Source of the DNA: an uncultured Clostridia bacterium
Lineage (GTDB): Bacteria > Bacillota > Clostridia > Lachnospirales > Lachnospiraceae
Length of the DNA: 13,384 bases
Assembly: GCA_946405675.1 (NCBI GenBank)
Contig: CAMJIC010000049.1
Coordinates: 1 to 13,384, forward strand
Reading direction: 5' to 3'
Shown here one piece after another: positions 1-7,055 of the stretch. The notes beneath the pieces are model-generated. The model worked only from the letters and a program-made list of their open reading frames with translations, had not been told where the DNA came from and did not search any database. Numbering within the stretch: position 1 is the stretch's first letter; each line of letters opens with the position of its first letter. Both the position numbers and the translations under genes were made by a program.

Positions 1-130
1 CTGCCAGCTCCACGCCGTCATATCCCAGCTCCTTCACCTTCTGCATCACGTTCTTGAAATTCTCCGGAGTATTCTCCAGAAGATCTCTCAGCCCGTAAAC
101 CTGGATTCCAACCGGAAGCTTCTTGCCCAT
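1..130 (-). CDS. Sugar phosphate isomerase/epimerase-like protein, N-terminal fragment
   Basis: This is the first 43 codons of a gene that runs off the left edge of the window. The translation contains VGIQVYGLRDLL near the start and KVKELGYDGVELA at residues 31-43. This is the usual opening of xylose-isomerase-like TIM-barrel proteins (AP endonuclease 2 superfamily, annotated as sugar phosphate isomerase/epimerase): the first beta strand with an IQVYS-type motif, then a helix leading to GYDGVE. The start is well supported, with a perfect AGGAGG (139-144 on the opposite strand) 8 nt before the ATG. The substrate cannot be told from this fragment. The gene is separated by 276 bp from the end of the MFS fusion gene upstream of it, so it is probably a separate transcription unit or a loosely coupled one. 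The family call is fairly sure; the exact function is unknown. Confidence 0.75.
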   Translation of the reverse strand, partial: MGKKLPVGIQVYGLRDLLENTPENFKNVMQKVKELGYDGVELA

Positions 131-138
131 GTTACCAT

Positions 139-144
139 CCTCCT
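139..144 (-). promoter_or_regulatory. Ribosome binding site of the isomerase/epimerase-like gene
   Basis: Perfect AGGAGG on the minus strand, 8 nt before the ATG at 130. It fixes the start of the partial gene. Confidence 0.8.
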
Positions 145-162
145 CTTTCATCAAAGTCTGAT

Positions 163-194
163 GTAACTGTTCAGAACCTTTTCTGAACAGTTAC
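163..194 (-). repeat. 32-bp dispersed inverted repeat, copy A (perfect 14-bp arms)
   Basis: GTAACTGTTCAGAA (163-176) and TTCTGAACAGTTAC (181-194) are perfect reverse complements around a 4-nt loop. A second copy, identical at 26 of 32 positions and in the same orientation, lies at 9021-9052. Both copies sit in gaps between a gene end and the next gene start on the minus strand. Copy A lies 33 nt before the start codon of the isomerase-like gene. There is no T-run after the hairpin in either direction, so it does not look like an intrinsic terminator. It resembles small palindromic interspersed elements, but the family cannot be named from this window. Confidence 0.85.
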
Positions 195-212
195 AATCTG
201 ATCTCCCTTATG

Positions 213-236
213 CGCCATGGCGGAATGCACTCCGCC
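213..236. other. Small GC-rich inverted repeats in the 131-406 gap
   Basis: CGCCATGGCG (213-222) is a perfect 10-bp palindrome. GGCGGA (219-224) pairs with TCCGCC (231-236) around a 6-nt loop. The two structures overlap and exclude each other. They sit in the 276-bp gap between the MFS fusion gene and the isomerase-like gene, beside the larger inverted repeat at 163-194. I see no convincing sigma-A promoter or terminator in the rest of this gap. The palindromes could be operators or only secondary structure. Confidence 0.35.
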
Positions 237-406
237 GCCCAGCCACTGTTATGTGGTCAGGGGTATGGCTTGCATATTTGTTTCACTGATAAAGAGTATA
301 ACCAAATCATCTCCGGGATTCTTTTCAAACCCATATCAATCAATTGATCTTTATTGCATTCTCACGGATGGCTCCCAGGCTCCTGGTTAAAAAAATACAA
401 CATTTA

Positions 407-2803
407 TTATCTATTCCTTGCACGTCCCAGTCCGTTCAGGAATACCAGAACGGCAGCCGCGGCATACAGGACGGCTCCCAGCAGCATCGGGGAAAACGCG
501 CCCTTCCCCGGCAGAAGAAGCAGCTCGGCGACCATCGGCGCAACCGTCAGGAGCACGTAGGACAGCACCACGGAGAAGATCAGCGCAGTGGATTCATCCA
601 CAGTTTCCCGCACGACTCTCAGGCTTAAGAAGCTGTCAGTGGTCATGGGCGTACCGAAACCGTCCAGGAACCCAAGCAGGGTGCTGCTGATCACGATCAT
701 GATCATCACCGGAGGGATCCAGAGGACAAAAATGCCAAGGGATGTCAGGGCAAAGGCCAGGGCAATGGATGCCGGAATGCCCAGGCGTGCCTTGGCTCTT
801 GTAACCAGAGCCGGCCCCAGATAAATGCCCGCAAGGCCATTTGCGATATAGCAATAGCTGAGCATCACCGAGGAGATCCCGTTTGCCTGACAGATCGCGG
901 GGATCAGCGTCACGCAGAGCATCACGCCGATATTAAGCGGAATTCCCGTCACGAGAATGAAAAAGAGCATTTCCCGGGAAAACAGCAGCCTGGCGACGGC
1001 GCGCACGCTGACCGGCCGCCGGTTTTCCTCCTCCAAAGATCTCCCGGCCAGCTGCTTCCATGGCGGCAGGAAATAGATCACGGCCAGGTAAACGAGGAAG
1101 AACACTGCCGAAAGCAGGAATGTTTCGGAATAGCCGATGCTGGAGGAAAGGATCGCGCCAAGGCCGGCGCCGCAGGTTGCTCCCGCCAGAAGCCCCGCAT
1201 TGTCCTGGGAAATGTTCGCGCTTCTTCCCTGCTCCGTCTCATACCCTCTTGTGATCAGGTAATTCGAAGCCTGCTTCATTCCGGCATAGGCCAATCCCGC
1301 CAATGCCCTGCACAGCACAATGACCGCTGCCGCTCCCTCCGCCCGGAAGGCGGCAAGGTTGGCAATCACCATCACTGCCGTAGAGATAACCAGAACCGGC
1401 TTCACATCATATTTTTTCACAAACCGGGGCAGAAGGAGCATGCCAATCATCTGTGTCAGGCCTTCAATGGTCAGAGGCAGGGCGGCCGTCATTCCGACGG
1501 ACAGCCCGAACAGCGTATCCTGGCTGTCGCGGATCATCATGGCCGCATAAGGAACGCACATATACTCCGCAGTGGAACACAGAAAACCGGTAAAGCGCAA
1601 AGCAAGGCTGACCTGCCGCTCGGAAAAGCCCGCGTGCTCTTTCCTGACATGTTTTTGCCCGGCAGGGCCAAAGAAATTCCCGGTGATCAGCTGTACCAGC
1701 GGGTTCATTTCAAATACAAAGATCAGCAGGATGATCATGGAAGACAGCAGGATGAGGACGAGATTCCGCATCCTCTTCTCAATGGTCTGGTCCGAAATCT
1801 CCGCTTCCAGGTACATATACCCGTCGCGCTCATTCTCCGTGTCAAACACAAACGTGATCAGCGCAGAATCCTCATCCGTCCGTTTCACCTCGGAAATGTG
1901 TTCGGTAATCCGCACCAGATGCAGCTCATCCAAAGAGCTGACGCGTTCTTCAATATAATCCCTGAGGCCGTCCACTTCCCGCAGGTTCACGCCCTGGTCT
2001 TTGACCTGCTGGATCTTCTGTTCCAGGTTCCTGAGGGACACCCGGACAGATTCCTGCGTCCTGCGTAGATAATCGGACCGGCACATGATGAGCATGGTAA
2101 ATGACAGAACAAGAATGCCCGCCGCCATGATCACGGCAGACTGATACTTGTCCCCGCGGCTTGGCCCCTTCTGGGAGGATCCCCATGAGGCCATCCATTG
2201 TCTGATCCGGAAAACATAGACCGCCAGCCCCAAAGCCTCCGCCAGTACCAGCAAAACACTCGCGATAAAGATCTGAATTCTGATATCCGAAAAGCCCGCC
2301 TCAAAGACCGCATTCGTATAGAGGCTTCCAAAAAAGCCTATGACCTCCCCATCCTGGTGGATGGGGGTAAACAGCACCTTCACACCTTCCGATACAACCG
2401 GAACCGCCTCCTGGTCCGCCAGATTCTTTCCTGCTTTCTGAAACGCTCTTGAAGCAAGAAACTCCGCGATCCTGGCATCCGGCTCCTGATCTGCCGCCTC
2501 CGTGTAGAGCAGGTCGCCCGATGCCGTGATCACAAAGGATTCCAACCCTGCGTACTGCCTGTCAAAGGAAGCAAAAACCTCCTCCATTCCGTAGTAGTTT
2601 TCGAAGCTCTTTCCGAAACCGATCGCCGTCTCCAGCTCTGATACCGTTTCCTTCTGGAGCCTGGAAATGACCCGCTCCTCCAGCTCGATCGCCGTTGTAC
2701 GATAGTTCAGATAGCCCATGACCGCTACAAAAAAAGTGCCGAAAGCCGCCACCAGGGTCAGTGTAAGGAAATAAATCAGATTCTGCTTTTTATCCGTCTT
2801 CAT
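407..2803 (-). CDS. Sensor-MFS fusion: two extracytoplasmic sensor-like regions joined to a major facilitator domain
   Basis: 798 aa from the chosen start. The order is: transmembrane (TM) segment at residues 11-31; extracytoplasmic region 34-173 with a Cache-like feel (ESFVITASGDLLYTEA near 88-103, then VKVLFTPIHQDGEVIGFFGSLY); TM 175-198; TM 221-241; a second outside region 242-346 with a coiled-coil-like stretch near 245-290; TM 347-367; then a hydrophobic transporter half from about 395 to 790 resembling the major facilitator superfamily. MFS proteins are usually near 400 aa, so about half of this protein is extra sensor-like sequence. The ATG at 2803 is preceded by GGAGGAA at good spacing; an ATG 30 nt upstream lacks such support. 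The gene overlaps the binding-protein gene by 14 bp, which argues for translational coupling and a shared role. The transported compound is unknown. It could be a transporter gated by a ligand or a receptor using an MFS fold. Confidence 0.75.
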   Translation of the reverse strand: MKTDKKQNLIYFLTLTLVAAFGTFFVAVMGYLNYRTTAIELEERVISRLQKETVSELETAIGFGKSFENYYGMEEVFASFDRQYAGLESFVITASGDLLYTEAADQEPDARIAEFLASRAFQKAGKNLADQEAVPVVSEGVKVLFTPIHQDGEVIGFFGSLYTNAVFEAGFSDIRIQIFIASVLLVLAEALGLAVYVFRIRQWMASWGSSQKGPSRGDKYQSAVIMAAGILVLSFTMLIMCRSDYLRRTQESVRVSLRNLEQKIQQVKDQGVNLREVDGLRDYIEERVSSLDELHLVRITEHISEVKRTDEDSALITFVFDTENERDGYMYLEAEISDQTIEKRMRNLVLILLSSMIILLIFVFEMNPLVQLITGNFFGPAGQKHVRKEHAGFSERQVSLALRFTGFLCSTAEYMCVPYAAMMIRDSQDTLFGLSVGMTAALPLTIEGLTQMIGMLLLPRFVKKYDVKPVLVISTAVMVIANLAAFRAEGAAAVIVLCRALAGLAYAGMKQASNYLITRGYETEQGRSANISQDNAGLLAGATCGAGLGAILSSSIGYSETFLLSAVFFLVYLAVIYFLPPWKQLAGRSLEEENRRPVSVRAVARLLFSREMLFFILVTGIPLNIGVMLCVTLIPAICQANGISSVMLSYCYIANGLAGIYLGPALVTRAKARLGIPASIALAFALTSLGIFVLWIPPVMIMIVISSTLLGFLDGFGTPMTTDSFLSLRVVRETVDESTALIFSVVLSYVLLTVAPMVAELLLLPGKGAFSPMLLGAVLYAAAAVLVFLNGLGRARNR

Positions 2804-4079
2804 TCCCGCCTTCCTCCGTAAAGATCGCGTCACAGACCGTCAGAAATTCAAACGTCAGCGGATAGTGGATCCTGTTAGCGATATCATAGTTGACATAGAT
2901 GCTGGGAGCGCTGGTATACACGCAGGGAAGGCTCCCCGCCTGGGCGCCGTTAAAGATTTTCGCAATGGTATCAGCCACAAACCTGCCGACGTTCTCCATG
3001 TCATTTGCCGAGATCAGCATCAGCGCGCCGTGCTGCACGTAGGACACGTCATCCATCAGATACACGGGAATGTTCCTGTCATAGAGGGGCGTAAGAAGGG
3101 ATGCCAGCCTGGATGTGTCATTGATCAGGTCTACGGTCAGGAAAAATGCATCGATGCCTTCTTCCGCGATCCGGGCGATCTTCTCCTCCACCATCTCGTA
3201 GTAAGCTTCCAGCTCCTGGGCCGTCTCTCTTTTACATTCCTCGATGTTGTATTTGACCAGCTCAAACCCGATCTCTTCCGAAGAGGCCTCGATATCCGGC
3301 ACGCCTGAGATGGTTTCGTCTCCATAGACAATGATGCCAAGCTTCTGGAACGGGCAGACCGAGTAATAATACTTCAGCTGGCGGAAGGGCAGGGATGGCT
3401 CCACCTGCGCCCACACATAGGGATTCCCGCTCCCCTCCGTCGCGGAATCGATGATGCCTGAGGCAACCGGATCCGTCGCGGAGTAGTCCGTCATGGGAAC
3501 CGGCAGGTTCAGGTTTTTCACGAACACGCCGGCACTCGTTCCCGAGGTGATGATCAGGTCAATATCTCCCCCGGCGCGGCTGGTCAGATCCTCCCGGACC
3601 TTTTCCTCGTCCTCATACGCCAGATAGTGGAATGCTCCCTCGGCAAATTCCAGATACGGGCCCAGATCGGCATCCACCAGGGCTTCATACATCTGATCGA
3701 TGGGCAGGTTCTCCTGTTCTACCTGCTGCAGGGAAAAGGGCAGGCTGTCCTCACTGATCCATCCATTTTCCTCAAGACCGGCCAGAATATAATAAAACTG
3801 CCGGCTGGAGGGAAGGTATTCATCATAATCCACCAGGGCGACCCGGTATTTTCCTCCATCCTCCCTGGTGCGGGGCGAAGCCGGAAACGCTTCCCCGTCC
3901 GCCGCTGCATGAGCGGAAGCTGCAGCTTCCTGCCGGATTCTCCCGCCTTCACCTTCTTCCGTCTGGGCCGCCATGGCATTTCCGGAAAGGCACAGGCAGG
4001 CTGCGGCAACCGGAAGACACATCAAGACTCGCGGCCCGGATGCCGGATCGAAAAGCCGTCTCAACACACCACCCATCAT
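2790..4079 (-). CDS. Secreted ABC-type substrate-binding protein
   Basis: 429 aa from the ATG at 4079. Residues 1-38 form a signal peptide: arginines, then a hydrophobic stretch MCLPVAAACLCLSGNAMAAQ with a likely cleavage after AMAA. No clear lipobox is seen. A low-complexity Glu/Ala linker (about 40-75) leads into a periplasmic-binding fold from YRVALVDYDEY (78-87), with IDLIITSGTSAG (173-184), KLGIIVYGDE (246-255), IDAFFLTVDL (309-318) and IPVYLMDD (337-344). This pattern fits the ABC substrate-binding family that includes TrpX-like proteins (PF04392), whose members often bind aromatic or other small ligands. The start codon overlaps the racemase stop in an ATGA arrangement. No ABC permease or ATPase gene is nearby; the next gene encodes the sensor-MFS fusion, so this protein may present a ligand to that membrane protein. 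The ligand is unknown. Confidence 0.75.
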   Translation of the reverse strand: MMGGVLRRLFDPASGPRVLMCLPVAAACLCLSGNAMAAQTEEGEGGRIRQEAAASAHAAADGEAFPASPRTREDGGKYRVALVDYDEYLPSSRQFYYILAGLEENGWISEDSLPFSLQQVEQENLPIDQMYEALVDADLGPYLEFAEGAFHYLAYEDEEKVREDLTSRAGGDIDLIITSGTSAGVFVKNLNLPVPMTDYSATDPVASGIIDSATEGSGNPYVWAQVEPSLPFRQLKYYYSVCPFQKLGIIVYGDETISGVPDIEASSEEIGFELVKYNIEECKRETAQELEAYYEMVEEKIARIAEEGIDAFFLTVDLINDTSRLASLLTPLYDRNIPVYLMDDVSYVQHGALMLISANDMENVGRFVADTIAKIFNGAQAGSLPCVYTSAPSIYVNYDIANRIHYPLTFEFLTVCDAIFTEEGGNEDG

Positions 4080-5527
4080 ACGTATCTCTTCTCCAATCTC
4101 CAGGAAGTCATACACAGCCAGTCACTGTGCACATACTGCATCCCGTTTCGTTCCATGATCTGATCCGCCGTCACATGCCGGCCGCCATAAAGTACCGCAA
4201 TGTCACCCGGAACGATGTTCTCCGACCCGGTCACATCCACGCAGAGATTATCCATGCAGACATCATCCGCCAGCGGATAGCTCCTTCCCCGGATCTCAAC
4301 CCTGACATCCTTTTGTGTCAGCAGGAGCGGACAGTCCCCATACCCGATCATCATGCGGGCGATCTTTCTTGTCTGCGGCATGCGCTCCGGCTGACTGTCG
4401 TGAAACTGCATGCGCCCCAGCTCACTGTCCTGAGACTGCGTCTGCCCCGGCTGGCTGTCCCCGGACTGTATGCGCCCCGGCTCAATGTCCTGGAACTGCA
4501 TGCGCTCATGCTCACCGTCCTGAAACTGCATGCGCTCCGGCTCACCGTCCTGAAACTGCATGCGCCCCGGCTCACTGTCCTGAGACTGCATACGCTCCGG
4601 CTCACTGTCCTGAAACTGCGTGCGCTCCGGCTCACTGCCTGACGGCTGTGCGGCTGCGGAGAATTCCCCTGCCGGATGATAGGAAAGGGGAACCGTCAGC
4701 GGCACCTCCCGGACGTAAAAGACACGGGCCATAATCCGGAGGGCACCGCGCAGCCGCCCCCCGTCCCCGCAGGGCAGTCCATAAATGGCGGCTCCTGCGC
4801 GTGCCATGTCATATGCATACTGCGGAAACCGGAAGATCAGCGCGGAATTCATCACATGAACCGTCAGCTTCACCCTGTGCTCCGGTCGGATCCTCCTGAC
4901 AAACGCGTCAAAGCCCTCCAGGTCTTCCTTCGTTTTTTCATGGTCAGCAAAATAGGAGGAATACAGGTGTGCATACAGCCCGCATACCTCCACAGATCCG
5001 GAAGAAAAAAACACCGCTTCGTTCCCGAGGAATTCCTCATAGCCGATTCCCATTCCGGAATCCCATTCATCGATCCGCACATGCAGACGAAGCCGCACCC
5101 CAAGCCTTTCGCCCAGCTCCCGGAATTCTTCAAACTGCCGCAGGCTGAAGATCGAAAAGATAGCACGGTCCGGATTGATCCGCCCCTCCCGGAGCAGGTT
5201 CTCCACTTCCCGGGCATCCGCCTCCCCCAGAAGAAGAATCTCCGTCCGGCCTGCCGAATCTTCTTCCGATATTGCCGCAGACGCTCCCGGCATCGCCGTA
5301 AGCTCTTCCGACATCACCACAAGCTCTTCCGTCTTGCCGACTGCGATCATGTCTGCCACGCCTTCCGATACCAGCAGGCGCGCCATGGGCACCATGCCAT
5401 GCCCATAGGCATCTCCCTTCAGAACAGCGCAGATCTTTGCATGTCCCCCGATCTGTTTCCTGACCAGGGACAGATTATGCAAGACAGCGCCGGTATTCAC
5501 CTCAGCCCAGGCCATTTTATGATTCAT
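4076..5527 (-). CDS. Alanine racemase family PLP enzyme with a decapeptide-repeat insert
   Basis: 483 aa. The fold type III racemase pattern is clear: LKGDAYGHG with the PLP lysine at K37; GLYAHLY (183-189); HVMNSALIF (224-232); MARAGAAIYGL (241-251, the Arg facing the PLP ring nitrogen); IGYGDCP (394-400, catalytic Tyr 396); and DVCMDNLCVDV (422-432). Alanine racemases convert L- and D-alanine for peptidoglycan, and relatives act on serine or other amino acids. Residues about 298-383 are a low-complexity insert of 8 to 9 decapeptides between the barrel and the C-terminal beta domain. Removing it leaves about 397 aa, the normal family length. In the segment matching the family's DTGMxRLG motif the protein has DSGMGIGYEE, so the usual substrate-carboxylate Arg is missing. 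M5 (5515) is an alternative start one base after the upstream stop, with AGGA 13 nt before it; the outer ATG has poor ribosome-site spacing. It is probably not the sole housekeeping Alr. Confidence 0.85.
   Translation of the reverse strand: MNHKMAWAEVNTGAVLHNLSLVRKQIGGHAKICAVLKGDAYGHGMVPMARLLVSEGVADMIAVGKTEELVVMSEELTAMPGASAAISEEDSAGRTEILLLGEADAREVENLLREGRINPDRAIFSIFSLRQFEEFRELGERLGVRLRLHVRIDEWDSGMGIGYEEFLGNEAVFFSSGSVEVCGLYAHLYSSYFADHEKTKEDLEGFDAFVRRIRPEHRVKLTVHVMNSALIFRFPQYAYDMARAGAAIYGLPCGDGGRLRGALRIMARVFYVREVPLTVPLSYHPAGEFSAAAQPSGSEPERTQFQDSEPERMQSQDSEPGRMQFQDGEPERMQFQDGEHERMQFQDIEPGRIQSGDSQPGQTQSQDSELGRMQFHDSQPERMPQTRKIARMMIGYGDCPLLLTQKDVRVEIRGRSYPLADDVCMDNLCVDVTGSENIVPGDIAVLYGGRHVTADQIMERNGMQYVHSDWLCMTSWRLEKRYV
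4379..4636 (-). repeat. In-frame 30-bp minisatellite inside the racemase gene
   Basis: About 8.5 direct copies of a 30-bp unit encode the decapeptide consensus (S/G)EP(E/G)RMQFQD at residues about 298-383 of the racemase. Units differ by a few bases each; some have S for F, H for Q, or I for S. The period is an exact multiple of three, so gain or loss of units keeps the reading frame. The peptide is rich in Gln, Glu, Asp, Arg and Pro and is probably disordered. It falls in the loop between the segment LSYHPAGEF and TRKIARMMIGYGD, that is, between the barrel and the C-terminal domain. Confidence 0.95.
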
Positions 5528-7055
5528 ATCCTGTCAGTCTATGATCCGGATACCGGTCATAAAGCTCCCTGCCGATGACCGCGTACCAGTCTTCCTTTCT
5601 ATCCTTTCGCCCGATCAGATCAAAATAAATATCCGCAAGCCCCATCAGATGCGCGTCCCACAGATCTGTTTTTTCCGCAAGCTCCCGGATCCGCGCAAGC
5701 TCCAGCCTGTTCGGAAAAGCCTCCACAGGAGCTGCGGGCGCAGCGAATCCATTTCCCCTGTAAAGGCCAAACACCGGCCCGCTGATGTAACCGGAGCAGT
5801 CATAGGCTCCAATGGTCCTTGCCTCCCGCGCAAGGCCGCCCCTTTCCAGGAGCGAGACCAGTGCCCGCTGGTACCCGGGAAGATAGGAACTCTGGAACAT
5901 CCCGCCAAGCCATGTCAGAGAGCGCTCAAAGAAGGAGATCAGAACCATCAGAAAGACGCCCGGGAAAATCTTCCTTTCGGCCAGAAGCGCTTCCAGGGAA
6001 GCAGGATCCGCCGGATAACGCACGATTTGCCTGCGCCAGTCCTTGCCCTCCAGCCAGCCATCCGGCGTCAGCGTCAGGTGGAACTTGCGTCCTTTTTCAT
6101 CTGCCCCCCAGAACAAAGCTTCCGCCACGGTCACTCCATCCTCAAGACGTTCCTGAAGCAGATTCTGCCTCAGTGTATCCGACCATAAAAGCCTGGCCGG
6201 CAAGGAGCATGGATCTGCCAGTTCCTTTTCCAGAAGCGGCGTCAGAAGGGATTCCATCTCCAGGTAAATGAAGGTTTTTCCCTCTCCGGCAAACAGCTTC
6301 CCGGTCAGGGCCGCGCCGATCCGGGTCACCTGATCGCTGAAGCGCGGAAGAGAAAGAACCTCTTCCCTCTCATAAGCCGCCTTCAGGATCCCATCCAGAG
6401 CCTCCCGAAGCGCTTCATTTCCTGCGGCATCTTCATTTTCCAGAAACCGATGGCGGAACCGTGCCAGCATCTGTGTGTTGATAGGTTCCGCATACGAGGC
6501 AAGCTGCACGGAATCCTTTGCCGGAAAGATCGGAAAATACTGCTTCGCGTCCGGAATCATGGATGCGCAGATCCCACGGGCATAGGAAGCATTTTCCAGC
6601 TCCACCTGCCCCGCGCACAGGATCGGCACCGTCGGCTCACCGAAGCCAAGCCGTTCCAAAAGCAGGGAAAACAGGATATCCCCCTGGAAGGCCTGGGCAA
6701 AATACAAGCCTCCGTGATGATCCGCCGTGCAGACCGCGCCTGAGCGGACCGCCCTGACCACGCCCTCCGCCGCAGACTCACCCTCAAGCCTTGCAGCCTG
6801 CTCATGTACCAGGTTTTCCAGCTCCGCAGGATCGGCCAAAGGCTCCACCTCCCGGTTCCGGCGCACCAGCTCCTCGCCCTGGCGGATGAAATCCGACAAT
6901 GTTTTTCCGCTCATGCTCCGGTACCGGCGCAGGGTCTGATTCCTGCTGCAGCACTCACCGGCCATTGCCTCCAGTATCCCCATCATCTCAGAAGCTTCGC
7001 CCCTTTCCGCAAACTTCGTTCTGAAAACCACCTTGTCCGCGCTCCGCCTGGACAC
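5517..7055 (-). CDS. Uncharacterised 512-aa protein of the phosphatase-racemase operon
   Basis: I do not recognise this protein. It has no signal peptide and no clear membrane span; one hydrophobic helix at 363-375 (IFPGVFLMVLISF) is short and probably buried. Notable segments are TADHHGGLYFAQAFQGDILFS... at 110-130, VPILCAGQVELENASYARGI at 143-162, YFPIFPAKDSVQLASYAEPI at 173-192, and IGAYDCSGYISGPVFGLYRG at 415-434. The DHHGG cluster could bind a metal or phosphate, but this is only a guess; the rest does not match DHH phosphoesterases as I know them. The start is a GTG one base off the phosphatase stop (TGAGTG), with AGGA 9 nt before it; an ATG pair at residues 24-25 is an alternative. It overlaps the racemase start by up to 11 bp, so it is clearly part of the operon and is likely cytoplasmic. 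Confidence 0.7.
   Translation of the reverse strand: MSRRSADKVVFRTKFAERGEASEMMGILEAMAGECCSRNQTLRRYRSMSGKTLSDFIRQGEELVRRNREVEPLADPAELENLVHEQAARLEGESAAEGVVRAVRSGAVCTADHHGGLYFAQAFQGDILFSLLLERLGFGEPTVPILCAGQVELENASYARGICASMIPDAKQYFPIFPAKDSVQLASYAEPINTQMLARFRHRFLENEDAAGNEALREALDGILKAAYEREEVLSLPRFSDQVTRIGAALTGKLFAGEGKTFIYLEMESLLTPLLEKELADPCSLPARLLWSDTLRQNLLQERLEDGVTVAEALFWGADEKGRKFHLTLTPDGWLEGKDWRRQIVRYPADPASLEALLAERKIFPGVFLMVLISFFERSLTWLGGMFQSSYLPGYQRALVSLLERGGLAREARTIGAYDCSGYISGPVFGLYRGNGFAAPAAPVEAFPNRLELARIRELAEKTDLWDAHLMGLADIYFDLIGRKDRKEDWYAVIGRELYDRYPDHRLTGYES

Noticed and set aside
163..194. Intrinsic terminator of the operon
   Set aside because: The stem is long but there is no T-run on either side, and the same sequence recurs elsewhere as a dispersed repeat.
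200..345. Promoter for the isomerase-like gene
   Set aside because: TTGAAA and TTATAC are present on the minus strand but 21 bp apart; TTGATT has no -10 at a proper distance.
371..390. Terminator directly after the MFS fusion gene
   Set aside because: The CCAGG/CCTGG stem has a loop of only two bases, and the T-run lies on the wrong side of it for the minus strand.
4040..4734. Repeat-rich open frames in other frames over the racemase minisatellite
   Set aside because: A 30-bp repeat keeps several frames open at once. Only the racemase frame continues into conserved domains on both sides.
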